Positions 63,248-64,000 of a DNA stretch of 64,000 nucleotides are shown piece by piece. Every line of letters starts with the position of its first letter. Positions within the stretch are counted from its first letter, which is position 1. The notes below the pieces were generated by a model. That model was not told the origin of the DNA. It was given only the letters and a program-made list of their open reading frames with translations, and did no database searches. Origin of the DNA: Nitrospirota bacterium (lineage in GTDB: Bacteria > Nitrospirota > Thermodesulfovibrionia > Thermodesulfovibrionales > UBA6898). The stretch spans positions 110,672-174,671 of the forward strand of contig JAJZPM010000004.1 of the NCBI GenBank assembly GCA_021811105.1. Reading direction: 5' to 3'. The position numbers and the translations under genes were made by a program.

Positions 63248-64000
63248 AGTCGGCTTAGAAATCCTTTTGTGTCGGCTTTGAAAGAATAATGGATTGATAG
63301 GCAAGGCAACATCTATGTCGGTTTGGCTATTGAGAGGACACAAAAAAAGAAGTGCAACACCTTGGGGTTGGATATGCTTAGATGTTTCTTTAGTGGATGC
63401 TTCGGCAGATGTTTTAGGCTTCCCCCTCGCTGCTGGGGGCTTGCTCACCACATCTCACTCCGGCATCCTAACCCAATGACTTAGTTCTAAACCTTAACCC
63501 ATCCCAAGGCATTGACTTCTGATTAAAAAGTGGTGTTTGCTTCTTCCCTTGCCCAGCGGGTTGAACACCTCGTGACACTTTGCCTGAACGCTGTTATGTC
63601 CCGGCTTAACGTCCTTCAGTCCTAAACCTTTAATGCTGACCTGAGAAGAGCAAAACCACCACTTGGTGTGCTTGCCTTCAACTTATTTATACTTATAGTC
63701 CTTTCCCGGGGAGTTGTCAAGAATTATTTAAGTATTCTTATCCAAACAGCGAGGTTGATCCTCGATCCTATGTGGGAATGTTCATGGAATCTATCACAAT
63801 ATTTGAGCCGCTCCCATCGCAGAAACAGTGAGTTAGCCTATTATTAAAGACTTCCGGGCAATTCTGGGCCTTCCCGCAGCAACATTACCCAGGTCCATAG
63901 GAACACATCTCACCCTGAAGTACGATGTTCTTCCAATTGTACGGAAACCCTGAGGGGAGTAACCTGTAATCAGAACAAGGGAAAAAAGAGAAAAGGAGGA
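63248..64000. other. Gene-poor end region
   Basis: No recognisable gene. Short ORFs on both strands lack ribosome binding sites. A minus-strand frame near 63490-63680 (KWWFCSSQVSIKG, DVKPGHNSVQAKCHEVFNPL) reads like a coding remnant but has no start and no recognised family. A CCCCC/GGGGG hairpin lies at about 63421-63439. The last bases (AAAAGGAGGA) look like a ribosome binding site for a gene beyond the window. Confidence 0.45.

Noticed and set aside
63056..63451. 131-codon minus-strand ORF covering the tRNA
   Set aside because: Its end (CRDLNPGHCEYESHALPPELHRHLE in part) is the classic translation of an antisense tRNA; not a gene.

Overview
This window is about 64 kb of a Gram-negative bacterial chromosome. 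The cargo suggests an anaerobic or facultatively anaerobic bacterium that respires extracellular or outer-membrane electron acceptors, of the Nitrospirota or Desulfobacterota type: secreted cytochromes with 26, 16 and 6 CXXCH motifs, an outer-membrane barrel, NHL and YVTN beta-propellers, NtrC-type sigma-54 regulators, an archaeal-type S-adenosylmethionine synthetase and MtnA. The phylum is inferred from gene content, not from a marker gene.

Layout. 1-2 kb: a truncated dGTPase diverging from the S-adenosylmethionine synthetase. 2.5-6.5 kb: sensory module A, a histidine kinase with a periplasmic c-type heme motif, an NtrC-type regulator and a convergent receiver-PilZ protein. 6.7-12 kb: two related polytopic GT-C/TPR (TMTC-like) proteins around a secreted coiled-coil protein. 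12-24 kb: a long minus-strand cytochrome cluster with YVTN lipoprotein, outer-membrane barrel, two CsgG/GNA1162-like lipoproteins, a PpiC/SurA-like isomerase, 26-heme and 16-heme cytochromes, NHL protein, adhesin-E-like protein and one TMTC-like protein. 24-27.4 kb: a six-heme cytochrome and its deleted, frameshifted copy, preceded by a GEMM-I riboswitch whose ligand-determining base is A (the 3',3'-cGAMP signature) and by an NHL gene with a good sigma-54 promoter. 27.5-33 kb: a membrane protein/spermidine-synthase fusion, a methyltransferase and a glycosyltransferase. 33-35.6 kb: a three-gene two-component operon whose response regulator ends in a HEPN-like domain. 35.7-37.8 kb: a MITE-like element, two secreted carboxypeptidase-regulatory-like proteins and a possible 20-residue peptide between them. 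38-42.5 kb: sensory module B, the same three genes as module A in the same convergent arrangement, plus a PhnD-like binding lipoprotein directly abutting the kinase. 42.6-55 kb: mainly housekeeping (DUF4388/J/TPR, AMMECR1, polyprenyl synthase, mtnA), an Nramp-related transporter coupled to a pore-less MgtE regulatory protein, a degenerate GGDEF protein, an M16 protease pair and an inositol-monophosphatase-like enzyme. 55-63 kb: a glucan phosphorylase and the rod-shape operon mreB-mreC-mreD-mrdA-rodA, then a CAT-anticodon tRNA. The last 0.85 kb has no recognisable gene.

How it may fit together (inference): the cytochromes and barrel could form an electron conduit across the outer membrane. Two heme-bearing kinases with sigma-54 activators, a sigma-54 promoter and a cyclic-dinucleotide riboswitch are all within reach of the cytochrome genes, suggesting control by redox state and second messenger. 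Several genes have a -10 element only 5-9 bases before the start codon, so leaderless transcripts may be common here.
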